NCBI RefSeq assembly: GCF_016798245.1
Contig: NZ_JAEUZA010000001.1
Coordinates: 852,221 to 916,220 of the forward strand
DNA: 64,000 nt
Direction: 5' to 3'
Source: Alkalicoccobacillus gibsonii
GTDB lineage: Bacteria; Bacillota; Bacilli; Bacillales; Bacillaceae_D
In this document: positions 8,527 to 17,516 of the stretch, piece after piece
Layout of the letters: every line of letters starts with the position of its first letter
Position numbering within the stretch: the first letter of the stretch is position 1
The notes under the pieces: generated by a model
Databases searched by the model: none
The model's input: only the letters and a program-made list of their open reading frames with translations
Told to the model about the DNA's origin: nothing
Position numbers and translations under genes: made by a program

Positions 8527-9615
8527 TTAAAGGATTCCACTCAGAAAATGTTTTTGTACAGGTTGTTGATTTGATCCACTATCAGGATCTTGTTGTTGAG
8601 AATTGCCACGCGATTTCTCGATGGCCGAGATTCGTTTCTCAATTGGTTCTAGTGATTTCTGAACAGCTTCTGTCACCTGTTTTACAAAGTCATCCTCAGG
8701 ATTGCTTTCAGGTTCTGTAGGAGCTGGTTTTGTTGGTTCTTCTAGCTTTGCAATACGCTCATTCAATGGTTGAATTGCTGCCTCAACAGCTTTCTGTAAA
8801 TCTTCTGGTTTCAATTCCTCTTCCTCCTTTTTGACCTTATCGGCCAATGCTTTTTTAACATCTTCCTGCGTTTCGATTTCGCTGACTAGCTCTAGGAAGT
8901 CCGCAGCTGCCGATTTCAATTTCTCAAAATCTGCTACATCAGGAGTCGTGTTGTCCCAACGAGACTCATAGTATTCATTTTCAAGAGCATCGAATGCAGC
9001 CCACAGGTTACGACTTCTCTGTGTTTGTTTGTAACGATCACGGACAGCACCTTTTTGAACCGGATCACCCGAGAAGAAGCTTTTTACCATCTCGAAAAAA
9101 CCGGATGCTGTACGCTCGTGTGTTGGCTGTTGCGCTTGCTTTTCAATCGTTTCAGCCATACCCGCCATGCTGTAACCTGTAATATCGCCCTTTTTGATTT
9201 GCTCCCAGATATCATCGTTGGCCTTTGTTACGAGTACCCAACTACCTTTAGTAATCGTTTGTCCATTCATTTCAAACTCTGCAGGAGCCACATAACTTTC
9301 AACCACTTCACCCACACCAGCCTCAAAGTCATGCTGTGTATCAATATTTCGTGCATCCTTCATAAAGCCGTGAGCAGCCTTTTCAATTTCGGATGCTGTC
9401 ATGTAGTCAGAGTGAGAATCCTCGACATCTGGCTCATACACAATTCCATACACCAGCTGCTGCTCATCCTCTTTTCTAATCAACTTGACCTCTTTTGTAA
9501 AAGTAGGCTGCGATTGATTGTCTGCTGATTTTGAAAAGAAGAAAGGTTTTTGATTTGCACCCTTATCAACGTAAGACACATGCGTAATATGAGCGTTTAC
9601 TAGTTCTCTTGGCAT
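8527..9615 (-). CDS. xkdF: XkdF-like capsid maturation protease/scaffold
   Basis: A protein of about 362 residues. The N-terminal ~160 residues match the XkdF family of putative phage serine proteases (HITHVSYVDKGAN... 'GIVYEPDVEDSHSDYM', 'ARNIDTQHDF', 'DITGYSMAGMA'). The remainder is a long coiled coil with Pro/Glu linkers, as expected for a fused scaffold. The likely start is ATG 9615, after GGAGGTGAT; the in-frame GTG at 9624 lies within that SD. It probably cuts and organises the XkdG capsid protein downstream. Confidence 0.88.
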   Translation of the reverse strand: MPRELVNAHITHVSYVDKGANQKPFFFSKSADNQSQPTFTKEVKLIRKEDEQQLVYGIVYEPDVEDSHSDYMTASEIEKAAHGFMKDARNIDTQHDFEAGVGEVVESYVAPAEFEMNGQTITKGSWVLVTKANDDIWEQIKKGDITGYSMAGMAETIEKQAQQPTHERTASGFFEMVKSFFSGDPVQKGAVRDRYKQTQRSRNLWAAFDALENEYYESRWDNTTPDVADFEKLKSAAADFLELVSEIETQEDVKKALADKVKKEEEELKPEDLQKAVEAAIQPLNERIAKLEEPTKPAPTEPESNPEDDFVKQVTEAVQKSLEPIEKRISAIEKSRGNSQQQDPDSGSNQQPVQKHFLSGIL

Positions 9616-9636
9616 CTTTATCACCTCCTCTCAAAG

Positions 9637-10557
9637 TTAAGCGACGCCAAGCTCTTCAAGAGCCTGACGCCGTATCTCTTCTTTTTCTTCTTTACTCAAT
9701 CCAAAAATGTCCTCATCCACAACGGGACCAAGGACACAATGACAATTTATTCGTTCTTTAGCACTAAGCTTGGTGTCCCTCGGGTGCTGCGCTAGTTCAC
9801 CGCTATCTGGAATCTCAAAATCCTCGTCTACACCAACAACCGTTCCATCAAGAGCCATATGATTCTGACGCGGTGTAATACTTTTCACACCACTATGCTT
9901 CCAACGTTTGCCTGTAACTGCAGGAGATTGACTAAAACTCTCTTGATGAGCAACCGATGAGGCCGTTAGGACTTCTGTTATAGCCGTTTTCCTAGCCCTA
10001 TCACGACTGAAATCAGGAAGCTCAGCAAGCTCTGCCTCAATTTTGTCGATCCCATGACCCTCTTTAATACCTTCCACAAGAATCTTTTCAACTGATTTCT
10101 GAGTGGATGTTTGCATTAACTCTCCTAATTCTTCCGACCATTCCTCTATCCAAGAGGTGGAGCGTGAGGAAAGGACCTCGAATTGTATGTCCTGATCGAT
10201 GGCATCCATAATAACGCCAGCGAACTCTTCTACAGTCATTCTAAGGAAACGAGAAGCCTCTTCTGCAAGTTCTGCAGCAAATAGATCCGCATCAAAAAAT
10301 TCGCTTTGCAGATAAGTAAGTATAGCTTGAAGAGTTTCCGTATCATCCTTCGCGACAAATGAGCGGAGCACATCGAGATACCTCTTACGCTGCCTTCTCA
10401 GAAGACGCGCAACTGTTGTCTCGAAATCTTCAACCAGCTGCTCAACCTTGTCCTTACCCGGGAAGTCAGGCAGATCATCACCAAGCGATTGGTCATCCTC
10501 CGTCTCTTTGCGGATAAAAGAGTTTATATTTTTAATGAGTTGAAAGACATCAGCCAT
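9637..10557 (-). CDS. Phage head morphogenesis protein, SPP1 gp7 family
   Basis: A 306-residue protein whose last ~130 residues hold the gp7/Mu-F signature: 'ARKTAITEVLTASSVAHQES', 'KRWKHSGVKSITPRQNHMAL' and the closing 'INCHCVLGP' motif. It is a minor head protein that binds the portal. Its start ATG overlaps the portal stop codon and has GGAGG nine bases upstream. Confidence 0.92.
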   Translation of the reverse strand: MADVFQLIKNINSFIRKETEDDQSLGDDLPDFPGKDKVEQLVEDFETTVARLLRRQRKRYLDVLRSFVAKDDTETLQAILTYLQSEFFDADLFAAELAEEASRFLRMTVEEFAGVIMDAIDQDIQFEVLSSRSTSWIEEWSEELGELMQTSTQKSVEKILVEGIKEGHGIDKIEAELAELPDFSRDRARKTAITEVLTASSVAHQESFSQSPAVTGKRWKHSGVKSITPRQNHMALDGTVVGVDEDFEIPDSGELAQHPRDTKLSAKERINCHCVLGPVVDEDIFGLSKEEKEEIRRQALEELGVA

Positions 10558-12082
10558 GGTTGCGATCCTCCATCATATCTCGCAAGTCCTTTAAGATAGA
10601 TATCAACTCGCTCTGCTGGCTTGGTTCTCTTGATTTCAGCATTGGCAGCAGATTAGAAGAGGAACCATGGCTATTCCTCGACATCGGCTGATTGTATATC
10701 TCATCAGGAAACTCCTCGAGTGTTTTCCCGAGGATATTTCCAAGCGTATCTCTTAAATCGTTAGGAGCTACAGCACTAGCATTAACGAAAGGACCAAGTA
10801 CTTTAGCGATATCTAATGGATCGCGGAAGTCAGGTCCATTTAATTTGATTCTTGTTAACGTGATTTCTAGCCCTGGTAGAAAGAGAGTATTCATCTTTCC
10901 AGAAATGCCGTTACGCTCCGGTTGGAACACCTGCTCTTCCGTTATTTTCCGAGCAGTATCAGCTGTCGCTTTGTTATATTCATCTGCCTCACCAGTATAA
11001 AGAGGAGGCAAGCGAAAGGATGAACGAAACTTGCTGCGATGCGTCGCATCATATTCAAGGAATAAAGCATCTTTCTGCACCATCTCAGCAAGACTTTTTA
11101 TCTCGACTTTCACATTAGACTTTTTATCGCCTTCTGATTTAAAATTCTCATCCTCTGTCACTCCATCGACTTCAAGCAATAAGAATTTATGAGCGTTATC
11201 GCTGCCCTGCAGGTCGTTCATATAGTCTTGAAGGTTAGCGTAGGCTTCATCAGTTAACTGACCATTTTCTACAAGGATAGCAGCAGGGATATGACGGCCA
11301 TTCTTAAAATAAAGATAATTCAGCTCTTCGGCTTTACGAGCACCATATGTGCTCAGTAAATGTCCGATCCAGCGCGGTATACCATAAGTACCGCTTCCTA
11401 TCTTGAAATGGATAACCTCAGTAGCCCTTAAATGTTCAGGTGTATTCTCATCAAATTTACCAGTGCGACTATCCATTACACGCATATCACCAAATTCTTT
11501 GAAATAGACAGTCTTTCCATTAATCATCTGAGCATAACGTCTAAACGTACGCCAACGTGTGACCTTTGTTGGTACACCACCTTCAGTGATAACTACTTCG
11601 ACTTTATCCGGTACAGTCTTAGTACAGACCCTCATGTGTCTAGTGTCCATGTAATTTATTTCGGCCGGACGATTTCGCCCGTCTCTTAATGCTTCAAGCC
11701 ATCCATTCCCTGTTTTTTCTCTATCTTCGATCATATATCCGTAGATCGTTTCAGAGCTCTCATCAAAATGCTGATAACGAATGAATTCCTCTAACCTCAC
11801 CCATTCAGCTTCTGCTTCTTTCTCTTTCTCTGGAGAAACATCTTTAGCATTAAAATCAAAGGTATAGGTAGGTGAGAAGCCGAATCCAACAATATTTGTG
11901 CGATATGCATCAATACATTGCTGCAGGATAGTAGAATGCTCTGCAATATTCTTAAGCTCATTAAGGTTGTAAGGCGGTGCAATGATATCCGAACCATACA
12001 AATTTTCGAATTCATCCTCATATATCTGCTTTGAAGAACCGCTAACTGTCGATTTAATTACTTTCGCACCAACTTTACTCAT
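10550..12082 (-). CDS. Phage portal protein (PBSX family)
   Basis: A 510-residue protein encoded between the large terminase and gp7-like genes. It contains the portal features 'ILQQCIDAYRTNIVGFGF', 'DREKTGNGWLEALRDG' and 'VIHFKIGSGTYGIPRW', with a long 'FRSSFRLPPLYTGEADEYN' segment. Twelve copies form the DNA gate of the head. Strong SD AGAGGAGG before ATG. Confidence 0.95.
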   Translation of the reverse strand: MSKVGAKVIKSTVSGSSKQIYEDEFENLYGSDIIAPPYNLNELKNIAEHSTILQQCIDAYRTNIVGFGFSPTYTFDFNAKDVSPEKEKEAEAEWVRLEEFIRYQHFDESSETIYGYMIEDREKTGNGWLEALRDGRNRPAEINYMDTRHMRVCTKTVPDKVEVVITEGGVPTKVTRWRTFRRYAQMINGKTVYFKEFGDMRVMDSRTGKFDENTPEHLRATEVIHFKIGSGTYGIPRWIGHLLSTYGARKAEELNYLYFKNGRHIPAAILVENGQLTDEAYANLQDYMNDLQGSDNAHKFLLLEVDGVTEDENFKSEGDKKSNVKVEIKSLAEMVQKDALFLEYDATHRSKFRSSFRLPPLYTGEADEYNKATADTARKITEEQVFQPERNGISGKMNTLFLPGLEITLTRIKLNGPDFRDPLDIAKVLGPFVNASAVAPNDLRDTLGNILGKTLEEFPDEIYNQPMSRNSHGSSSNLLPMLKSREPSQQSELISILKDLRDMMEDRNHG

Positions 12083-12088
12083 TGGAAT

Positions 12089-13666
12089 TTACCTCCTCTC
12101 TCGTCGTCCGGAAGGACGGGGTCTGCTAGGTCTGCCTTTCGGCTTATCCTGAACTTTGATTCTACGCTGCAGCACTTCTGCAATACCTGTCGTTGTATCC
12201 GGTGCATCATCGTGATTGTTTTTACCGTGACGTTGGTATTCATTCATCGCCTTGTAATACTCAGGCCAACGATTTTTCCAGTCTGATGGGAAAAGAACAC
12301 GCTGCATAACATAGGTTGCATTACTCAAGATACGAGCCTGTTTGTTTTTACTTTGATGGAAAGAATGGAAAACGGTCGGTGAGATCGGATACCTTTCCTT
12401 GGTTATTCGGTTCACACTACGAACAAATCCAGCTCCACCACTATTCGACTCTATGTAAGCATTATTTACTCTGTGCTCATACAGCTGCTCTGCTGTCTCT
12501 TCCTCTGTTATCTCCATGCCCTCTTGTGTATATAGGACATCGACAACGTAGGCGTAACCCTGGTATTCCTGCGCAACGATAGAACACAGATAATCGTCTC
12601 CACCATCCGCTGTATCGGTGTAATTAAATACTTGTTCAGCAAGGTTGCTGCCGTCTTCTGATGTAGGAAGTCGGTCATAGGTTTTAAATTTACTGTACAA
12701 TTTACCTTTTTGATCAAGTGGACGTTGATGGTAGTTGGCCCAGAACACACCTTCGTCCATCTCTTTCTTGAAATACTCGTATCTATGCTTGGATAACAAG
12801 TCTTCACAAAGCATCTCTCCCTTTTTACTCTGTACCTCAATACGCAGCACGAACCATTCATTGCTGCCGTTACCATCAAGGATCCGCCCGCAAATGTCTT
12901 TCTTAGCCCACCTCGTCATATTGACGATCTCAATTGGCCGTCCTCCATCTTCCTCTAAACGGGATAAGAAGGTGCCCGTATACCAACGCCATTGCTTATC
13001 TAACTCACGCTCATTGTAAGCTTCCTCAGCATTCTTGACCGGATCATCCACAATAAGGATATTTCCACCTTTACCTGTAACCGATCCGCCAAGTCCAGCA
13101 CCCTTATAGGAGAAGTGAGACCCTTCAAGGGACCATTGTCGATAAGACGAATCTCCTCTTTTAATCCTGGTATCCGGAAAGATATCAGAATACACAATTT
13201 CAGCTGCGGAATTCTTCTCTTCTGCTATACCATCACGTGTATATCTAGAAAAATCAGTTGCCATATCCTCGTTGTATGAGGCCGTTATAATCTTGTTCGT
13301 TCGATCACGACCAAACGCCCATTCACAAAACAAAATAAGCGTCCGGGACTTCCCGTGACGCGGTGGCATATTGATTATTAACTTGGTAAAGGGTTCATCG
13401 CTATCAGGAATTGCGTCCCAATCAAATTCGCGCATGAACCACTCCGGAGCTATATCAGCTGCTAACGAATAAAAGTAAGTCTTAGTTAGCTTTCTATTAT
13501 ATAAGGCCTGCAGCGTCTCAGAATAAAGTCGCAGGTACCAACGCTTGTCTTTATAGAAGTCAGAGGCTCTCGTCTTGCAATACTCCCAAAAACTCTCTTT
13601 AGATCGAAGGACCCGCAGCTGCAGCACACGCCGGAGCTTTTCTTCGTATAGTGCTCTAACCCTCAT
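12089..13666 (-). CDS. terL: Phage terminase large subunit
   Basis: A 525-residue DNA-packaging motor. Walker A is PPRHGKS at residues 101-107, Walker B is NILIVDDP, and the nuclease part begins near 'FNYTDTADGGDDYLC', with the first metal-binding Asp. The C-terminus is strongly basic (KGRPSRPRPSGRRERR). It starts inside the end of the small-subunit gene. Confidence 0.96.
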   Translation of the reverse strand: MRVRALYEEKLRRVLQLRVLRSKESFWEYCKTRASDFYKDKRWYLRLYSETLQALYNRKLTKTYFYSLAADIAPEWFMREFDWDAIPDSDEPFTKLIINMPPRHGKSRTLILFCEWAFGRDRTNKIITASYNEDMATDFSRYTRDGIAEEKNSAAEIVYSDIFPDTRIKRGDSSYRQWSLEGSHFSYKGAGLGGSVTGKGGNILIVDDPVKNAEEAYNERELDKQWRWYTGTFLSRLEEDGGRPIEIVNMTRWAKKDICGRILDGNGSNEWFVLRIEVQSKKGEMLCEDLLSKHRYEYFKKEMDEGVFWANYHQRPLDQKGKLYSKFKTYDRLPTSEDGSNLAEQVFNYTDTADGGDDYLCSIVAQEYQGYAYVVDVLYTQEGMEITEEETAEQLYEHRVNNAYIESNSGGAGFVRSVNRITKERYPISPTVFHSFHQSKNKQARILSNATYVMQRVLFPSDWKNRWPEYYKAMNEYQRHGKNNHDDAPDTTTGIAEVLQRRIKVQDKPKGRPSRPRPSGRRERR

Positions 13667-14243
13667 AGCTCTTCAACGCCTTAGCCAGTTCCTCATCACT
13701 TAGGCCACTGAAATCGTAACTATGTGTGGTCACGCTACCCTTGATCTCCACATGATCTGTGGCTTTGTAGCCTGCACGATCAAGGATATCCTGCAGCAAG
13801 TGGGAACGAAGTTCCTGAGCCTTAAGCCAATTATGCTGCTTCAATCGATAAGGGAACCACTCCTGCATCTCAGCAGTGAATGATTTCATTGACTGAATAG
13901 GATTTCGGTACTCTTGAGGAAATACCTCAATATGAGTCATCTTCTTATTAAGACGATCAAGCTCTGCAGCAGCCTCCTGGTCACGGTGAAGTAGTTCCTC
14001 TACATCTCGCAACTGCTCCCACAACATAGCGTAAGCTCTATTTGCATCCTCAGCCATACGCTCACGGAGGCGTGCCATCTCATGATCGATTTTTTTCTTC
14101 ACGTCAACATTTGTCAACAGTCGTTGTCCTTGTGATCGTGCTGTTTTTTCGCTATACCCTGCTGCAACTGCTGCTCTTGTCGCATTAAAGCACTGAAGAT
14201 ATTCGTTTACGAAAAGCTCCTGTTTAACATTTAATTCCTTCAC
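13656..14243 (-). CDS. terS: Phage terminase small subunit (Terminase_2 type)
   Basis: A 195-residue protein with the N-terminal HTH signature 'KQELFVNEYLQCFNATRAAVAAGYS' of small terminases, which bind the packaging site, followed by a coiled coil. The start is probably GTG 14243. The good SD AAGGAGG is 14 bases upstream, and an out-of-frame ATG in between opens an eight-codon peptide that ends within the gene, so initiation may be restrained or re-initiated. Confidence 0.93.
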   Translation of the reverse strand: MKELNVKQELFVNEYLQCFNATRAAVAAGYSEKTARSQGQRLLTNVDVKKKIDHEMARLRERMAEDANRAYAMLWEQLRDVEELLHRDQEAAAELDRLNKKMTHIEVFPQEYRNPIQSMKSFTAEMQEWFPYRLKQHNWLKAQELRSHLLQDILDRAGYKATDHVEIKGSVTTHSYDFSGLSDEELAKALKSYEG

Positions 14244-14405
14244 GATACATACACCCGCCTCCTTAATTTATTTAACTACAAAATCCACTCTGTTAGATAT
14301 GAATTATTTCATAAACACTCTCTTAGAAAATCATTCTTTCTTATATAAAGGCGAAACGAATTCACTACCCTCTAATTCTCTTATCACCATAAGTTGCCTC
14401 TCATG

Positions 14406-14572
14406 TCATTGAGCTGCATCTACATGCTCATTCATGCACACCCATTTGTTAGCACTGACAATCGCTTTAATATGTTCAGTTAACCAAGCATCATCTCCCA
14501 TAGACCCACCAGGAAATAGCTCATAATTTCGTAAGAAGTAATTTATCGATTTAAGCTTCTCTTTATTGATAT
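14406..14572 (-). pseudogene. Small phage frame without a usable start codon
   Basis: About 55 codons are open on the minus strand (NKEKLKSINYFLRNYELFPG... ending EHVDAAQ-stop at 14406). The composition looks like a real soluble protein, and an SD-like AGGGAGG lies just upstream, but the only in-frame codon near proper spacing is ATC; the first in-frame ATG is ~25 codons inside. It is either a decayed gene or one read from a non-AUG codon. Function unknown. Confidence 0.35.
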
Positions 14573-14605
14573 TAAATTAGCCTCCCTACTTGTTTTGTAA
14601 CACAT

Positions 14606-14638
14606 AAAAAGAGAGCCACCAATTATGATGACTCTCTG
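14606..14638 (-). terminator. Terminator after the accessory membrane gene
   Basis: The minus-strand transcript forms AGAGAGTCA...TGGCTCTCT (one G-U pair) followed by UUUUU, just after the stop codon at 14654. It separates the accessory cassette from the late operon. Confidence 0.75.
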
Positions 14639-14653
14639 TATATAAATTAAGTA

Positions 14654-15487
14654 TTAACTAATGATAAACTTGCTTCCTTTTATTTGTATCTTACCCTGCT
14701 GATGCATGTCAAAAAGCAATTTCGTAATTGCGGTTGAATCAAAAATCATAGTTTCCTTATGGATCCTTGAACGGAAATCCTCAATATCATATTCCCCTGG
14801 TGGCAATTTCGTAATCGCAATAGTCGCCACATTAGTTAAACTACGTTGCGACCTCTCAAGAAAGTTCGATAAAACATTCGCCTCAGATTTATTATAAATG
14901 ACATTATCTTTTTTTAAATTATTCAAGAGTTCCTCACTCTTTTTCTTCTGCTCTTCTTCGGTCATATCACCTTTATTTACGTCTTCGGCGAATTTTGTTA
15001 TATCGTCTCTTAGTTTCTCATTACTCGCAGTAATCTCCGCCATATGAGATAACAGAGTTTCTTTAATTCCTGTTAAATCAGCGACTTGTGCTTGGACTTT
15101 AATAAGGTTGTCCCTCATCATTTCTGACGTTTCTTTCAAATCCCAGATATTATTCCTCTGGCCAGCAATATCCACCAAAGTCATAACAATAGCTACAATT
15201 GCCAATACAATAGATGATGCCGTTGCCCAATTATTAAGAGCTGTTGACGCCCCATCTCCAGTCCAATGATTAATAGCAATAAAACTCAGCAACACAACTC
15301 CAGCAATTATTAGCAAATATATTAAATGCAGCTTGTTCACATATACATTTTGCATACCTCTATATTCTTTGGTTTTATTAGTAATGCTTTTTTCATATGT
15401 GATTCTCTTATTTAAGAGAAAATTGATAATAATCGCAAGTGCTGCTATTACAGCTACTATAAATTCGGTAGAGTTTATAAATTCCAT
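14654..15487 (-). CDS. Three-helix membrane protein with coiled coil and C-terminal soluble domain, unknown
   Basis: About 277 residues from ATG 15487, which overlaps the previous stop (TAATG); an in-frame ATG at 15499 is an alternative. Three membrane segments (roughly 6-24, 52-74, 88-110) are followed by a long coiled coil (~115-205) and a soluble C-terminal part (~215-277) with 'LPPGEYDIEDFRSRIHKETMIFDSTAITKLLFDMHQQGKI', which resembles a winged-helix. I do not recognise the family. Position in a lysogen-expressed cassette suggests host or superinfection interaction, which is inference. Confidence 0.75.
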   Translation of the reverse strand: MEFINSTEFIVAVIAALAIIINFLLNKRITYEKSITNKTKEYRGMQNVYVNKLHLIYLLIIAGVVLLSFIAINHWTGDGASTALNNWATASSIVLAIVAIVMTLVDIAGQRNNIWDLKETSEMMRDNLIKVQAQVADLTGIKETLLSHMAEITASNEKLRDDITKFAEDVNKGDMTEEEQKKKSEELLNNLKKDNVIYNKSEANVLSNFLERSQRSLTNVATIAITKLPPGEYDIEDFRSRIHKETMIFDSTAITKLLFDMHQQGKIQIKGSKFIIS

Positions 15488-15681
15488 TATGCCGTCCAAT
15501 CTGGCTCATACGTGTACACAATAGCTCCACCGTGTTTAGCTGAACCCCTAAAATTCTTAAAATCTGGGTACTTGTGCAATACAGGATGGAACGCTAAAAA
15601 ATTCTCTTGCTCTACTCTGTACTCACTGATCTCCCCACTCTTCAACTGCTCTAACACTTGTCTTGCTAACTCTTCTGTCAT
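15487..15681 (-). CDS. Small conserved-looking phage accessory protein, unknown
   Basis: A 64-residue protein starting MTEELARQVLEQLKSGEIS from ATG 15681, with GGAGG seven bases upstream. It has an N-terminal helix and a C-terminal strand pattern (KNFRGSAKHGGAIVYTYEP). Its stop codon overlaps the start of the membrane protein gene, so the two are probably translated together. An extended -10 promoter lies directly upstream. Confidence 0.75.
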   Translation of the reverse strand: MTEELARQVLEQLKSGEISEYRVEQENFLAFHPVLHKYPDFKNFRGSAKHGGAIVYTYEPDWTA

Positions 15682-15699
15682 GCTATCGCCTCCACCCAT

Positions 15700-15708
15700 A
15701 TTATAGCA
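15700..15708 (-). promoter_or_regulatory. Extended -10 promoter element (TGCTATAAT) for the accessory pair
   Basis: The minus strand reads TGC-TATAAT about 20 bases before ATG 15681, a perfect -10 with the extended TGn motif and no clear -35. It lets the two-gene cassette be expressed apart from phage late transcription. It lies inside an inverted repeat (15711-15757 region), so its activity could be affected by the preceding transcript. Confidence 0.6.
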
Positions 15709-15710
15709 GA

Positions 15711-15757
15711 GGCTCTTTGCTGAGTAATACGCAAAAAGAGAGCCGCAACTTAAGTAG
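15711..15757 (-). terminator. Imperfect inverted repeat downstream of 238-residue gene
   Basis: GGCTCTcTTTTTGC and GCAAA-GAGCC form a stem with a ~10-base loop on the minus strand. No U run follows, so termination is uncertain; the arm may also be read from the other side. Confidence 0.4.
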
Positions 15758-15772
15758 CCCACTTTTTATGTA

Positions 15773-16489
15773 TTACTTTATTAGACTTAATACATCTCTA
15801 GCTTCATCCATATACAACGTACTTAAATATCTTGAATTAACTTCCTTATAGCTTTTATTCGACGCCACTATCACTACAGTGTGCATCGAACTAATAAATT
15901 TATTGAGTTCTTCAAGCTCCACTAATTGCGAATCAGTAGGATTTTCTAGAAAATATAACTCGTCTTTCTCGACCAACAATTTATCTAGTTCTTCTTTAAA
16001 TCCTATAACTTGGTCGTTATATTCTGAAATTGTCAGTTGCTCATTAATTAAAAGACTGTGGACATTATCAAGCTCTTGAAATATCGCATTTCCTGTCGCT
16101 TTCAACTCATAAAATTTATCAATAAATTTCTCTTTTGATATTTCATTAGATTCAATATGTCTTGTATACTCTGGCTCTCCTGAAAACCACGAATAATAAC
16201 ACTTAAACTGCTCCTCATCATACTTCATTAATTTTCTTTTGGATTTAACTCTTTCACTCAACCATTGAACTGTGACTACAGGTAAACCGAAATTGAGGCT
16301 TCTTTCGTGTGAATACAGATTAAGATATAAAACATCAACATTGTCAGGTTTTTGATCTGCGATGTATTTCTCTATAAGAGTAGGAACTGAATTCTTGATT
16401 TGACTTTTATCAAGATTCCCTACAACTGCTTTCACATTCATTTGATTCATAGCCTCATTATATCTTTTTGTAACTTTTCTCGGATTCAT
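15773..16489 (-). CDS. Accessory protein of unknown function with coiled coil
   Basis: A 238-residue, AT-rich gene between the sigma-like regulator and the small accessory gene. The N-terminal half is mixed alpha/beta (VDVLYLNLYSHERSLNFGLPVVTVQWLSERV); residues ~125-200 form a coiled coil rich in Leu/Glu. No signal peptide or membrane segment is visible, and I recognise no domain. SD AGGGGGTGG is seven bases before the ATG. Likely cargo gene. Confidence 0.7.
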   Translation of the reverse strand: MNPRKVTKRYNEAMNQMNVKAVVGNLDKSQIKNSVPTLIEKYIADQKPDNVDVLYLNLYSHERSLNFGLPVVTVQWLSERVKSKRKLMKYDEEQFKCYYSWFSGEPEYTRHIESNEISKEKFIDKFYELKATGNAIFQELDNVHSLLINEQLTISEYNDQVIGFKEELDKLLVEKDELYFLENPTDSQLVELEELNKFISSMHTVVIVASNKSYKEVNSRYLSTLYMDEARDVLSLIK

Positions 16490-16672
16490 TTAAGAACCAC
16501 CCCCTGCAACCTTATTCGACAGCAGAGGTCATTATCCTGCTTTTTATAAATCCGGTAAATCATTAAGTTGCTGTACTTTTGATTTAAAATTGTCCTCTTA
16601 TCTATAGTGGGCAACCGTACCACAAGAATGCTGATATGTTATAGTTCTTTTAAGTAGGGAGGTGAGAGAAAA

Positions 16673-16918
16673 ATGGGGAAGATTGAGGATTTAGATCTAA
16701 CATCAATTAATCCGGAAACTGGTGAAACAACTTTTTCTATTAAAGTTAAAGGTGAGTCAGAAATGCCTTTTTGGAAACATGATTTGAGTATAAAAGCAGC
16801 AATTAAATTACTTTCCACCGTAAATGTTAAGGACTTTGAAACACAAAAGGAATTAGAACTACATACAAAATTAATGAATGAACTCCGTGAGATAGTAGAC
16901 TACGCAGACGGATTATAA
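16673..16918 (+). CDS. Plus-strand single gene, small hypothetical protein
   Basis: An 81-residue acidic protein (MGKIEDLDLTSINPETGETTF...), against the direction of all neighbouring phage genes. SD GGGAGGTGAG precedes the ATG. No family recognised. Its isolated, reversed placement next to the cargo block suggests a separate acquired or lysogen-expressed gene. Confidence 0.7.
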   Translation: MGKIEDLDLTSINPETGETTFSIKVKGESEMPFWKHDLSIKAAIKLLSTVNVKDFETQKELELHTKLMNELREIVDYADGL

Positions 16919-16962
16919 AAAATGCCTGTTTGCTCTTCTAAACCGCGAAGGCAAACAGGCTG
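16918..16962 (-). terminator. Terminator of the sigma-like gene
   Basis: GCCTGTTTGC and GCAAACAGGC (16924-16933 and 16951-16960) form a perfect 10-bp stem followed on the minus strand by AUUUUUUA. The stop codon of the sigma-like gene lies in the loop. It can also serve the convergent plus-strand gene. Confidence 0.8.
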
Positions 16963-17501
16963 CATGAAGTCTGTTCTTTTATTTTCTTTTTTGCCCGTTC
17001 TAACTGATTTTGAACAGACGTTTTTTTCACTTTCCTACACTGTGCAATTTGCTCCATCGATAATTGCTGCACATGATACATCATAAACACGTCTTTTTCG
17101 CTCTCGGTAAGCACAGAAAGAGCATCATCAATTCGAAGCTTATCCCCTTCAGTCAATTCGACCGGTTCCTCTTCTATTGGTTCCTCTGCTCGAGCATAAT
17201 TCTCTAATACAACTGGGTCCATATGATAAGTCAATTCGTATACAGAACGTCGATCAATATCCCTCTTAGCTCCTGGTCTACGTCCTGTCTCAATCCATTC
17301 GATTGCATACTTTAAGTCACTAATCATGTTCCCTACAATTTCATCTTCTCTTTTTTCTTTTCCATTCTCAGTCAAGACGACAAAGGTGCCTTCGCTTAAT
17401 CCTTCTGGTAGTCCAGGTCTACACTGCAACGTCTTACGATACGCCTCTAATTCCTTCAGGTCTTCTTTATACGACTTAAGCATAAAATAAAGTTCATGCA
17501 T
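16938..17501 (-). CDS. Sigma-like positive regulator of late transcription (Xpf type)
   Basis: A 187-residue protein with a C-terminal sigma region-4 HTH: 'LRIDDALSVLTESEKDVFMMYHVQQLSMEQIAQCRKVKKTSVQNQLERAKKKI'. The N-terminal ~110 residues are not like region 2. Such factors (Xpf of PBSX and its relatives) switch on late structural operons. It lies upstream of the accessory block and the terminase operon, fitting that role. SD AAGGAGG precedes the start. Confidence 0.8.
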   Translation of the reverse strand: MHELYFMLKSYKEDLKELEAYRKTLQCRPGLPEGLSEGTFVVLTENGKEKREDEIVGNMISDLKYAIEWIETGRRPGAKRDIDRRSVYELTYHMDPVVLENYARAEEPIEEEPVELTEGDKLRIDDALSVLTESEKDVFMMYHVQQLSMEQIAQCRKVKKTSVQNQLERAKKKIKEQTSCSLFAFAV

Positions 17502-17516
17502 CCCTGGTTCCTCCTT

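Larger units (their letters stand above)
14244..14653. other. 410-base intergenic stretch between accessory cassette and terminase
   Basis: It holds the leader of the late structural operon (minus strand), the start-less 55-codon frame at 14406-14572 and the terminator at 14606-14638. I see no convincing sigma-A promoter, which is expected if the late operon depends on the sigma-like factor at 16938-17501. Confidence 0.5.
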
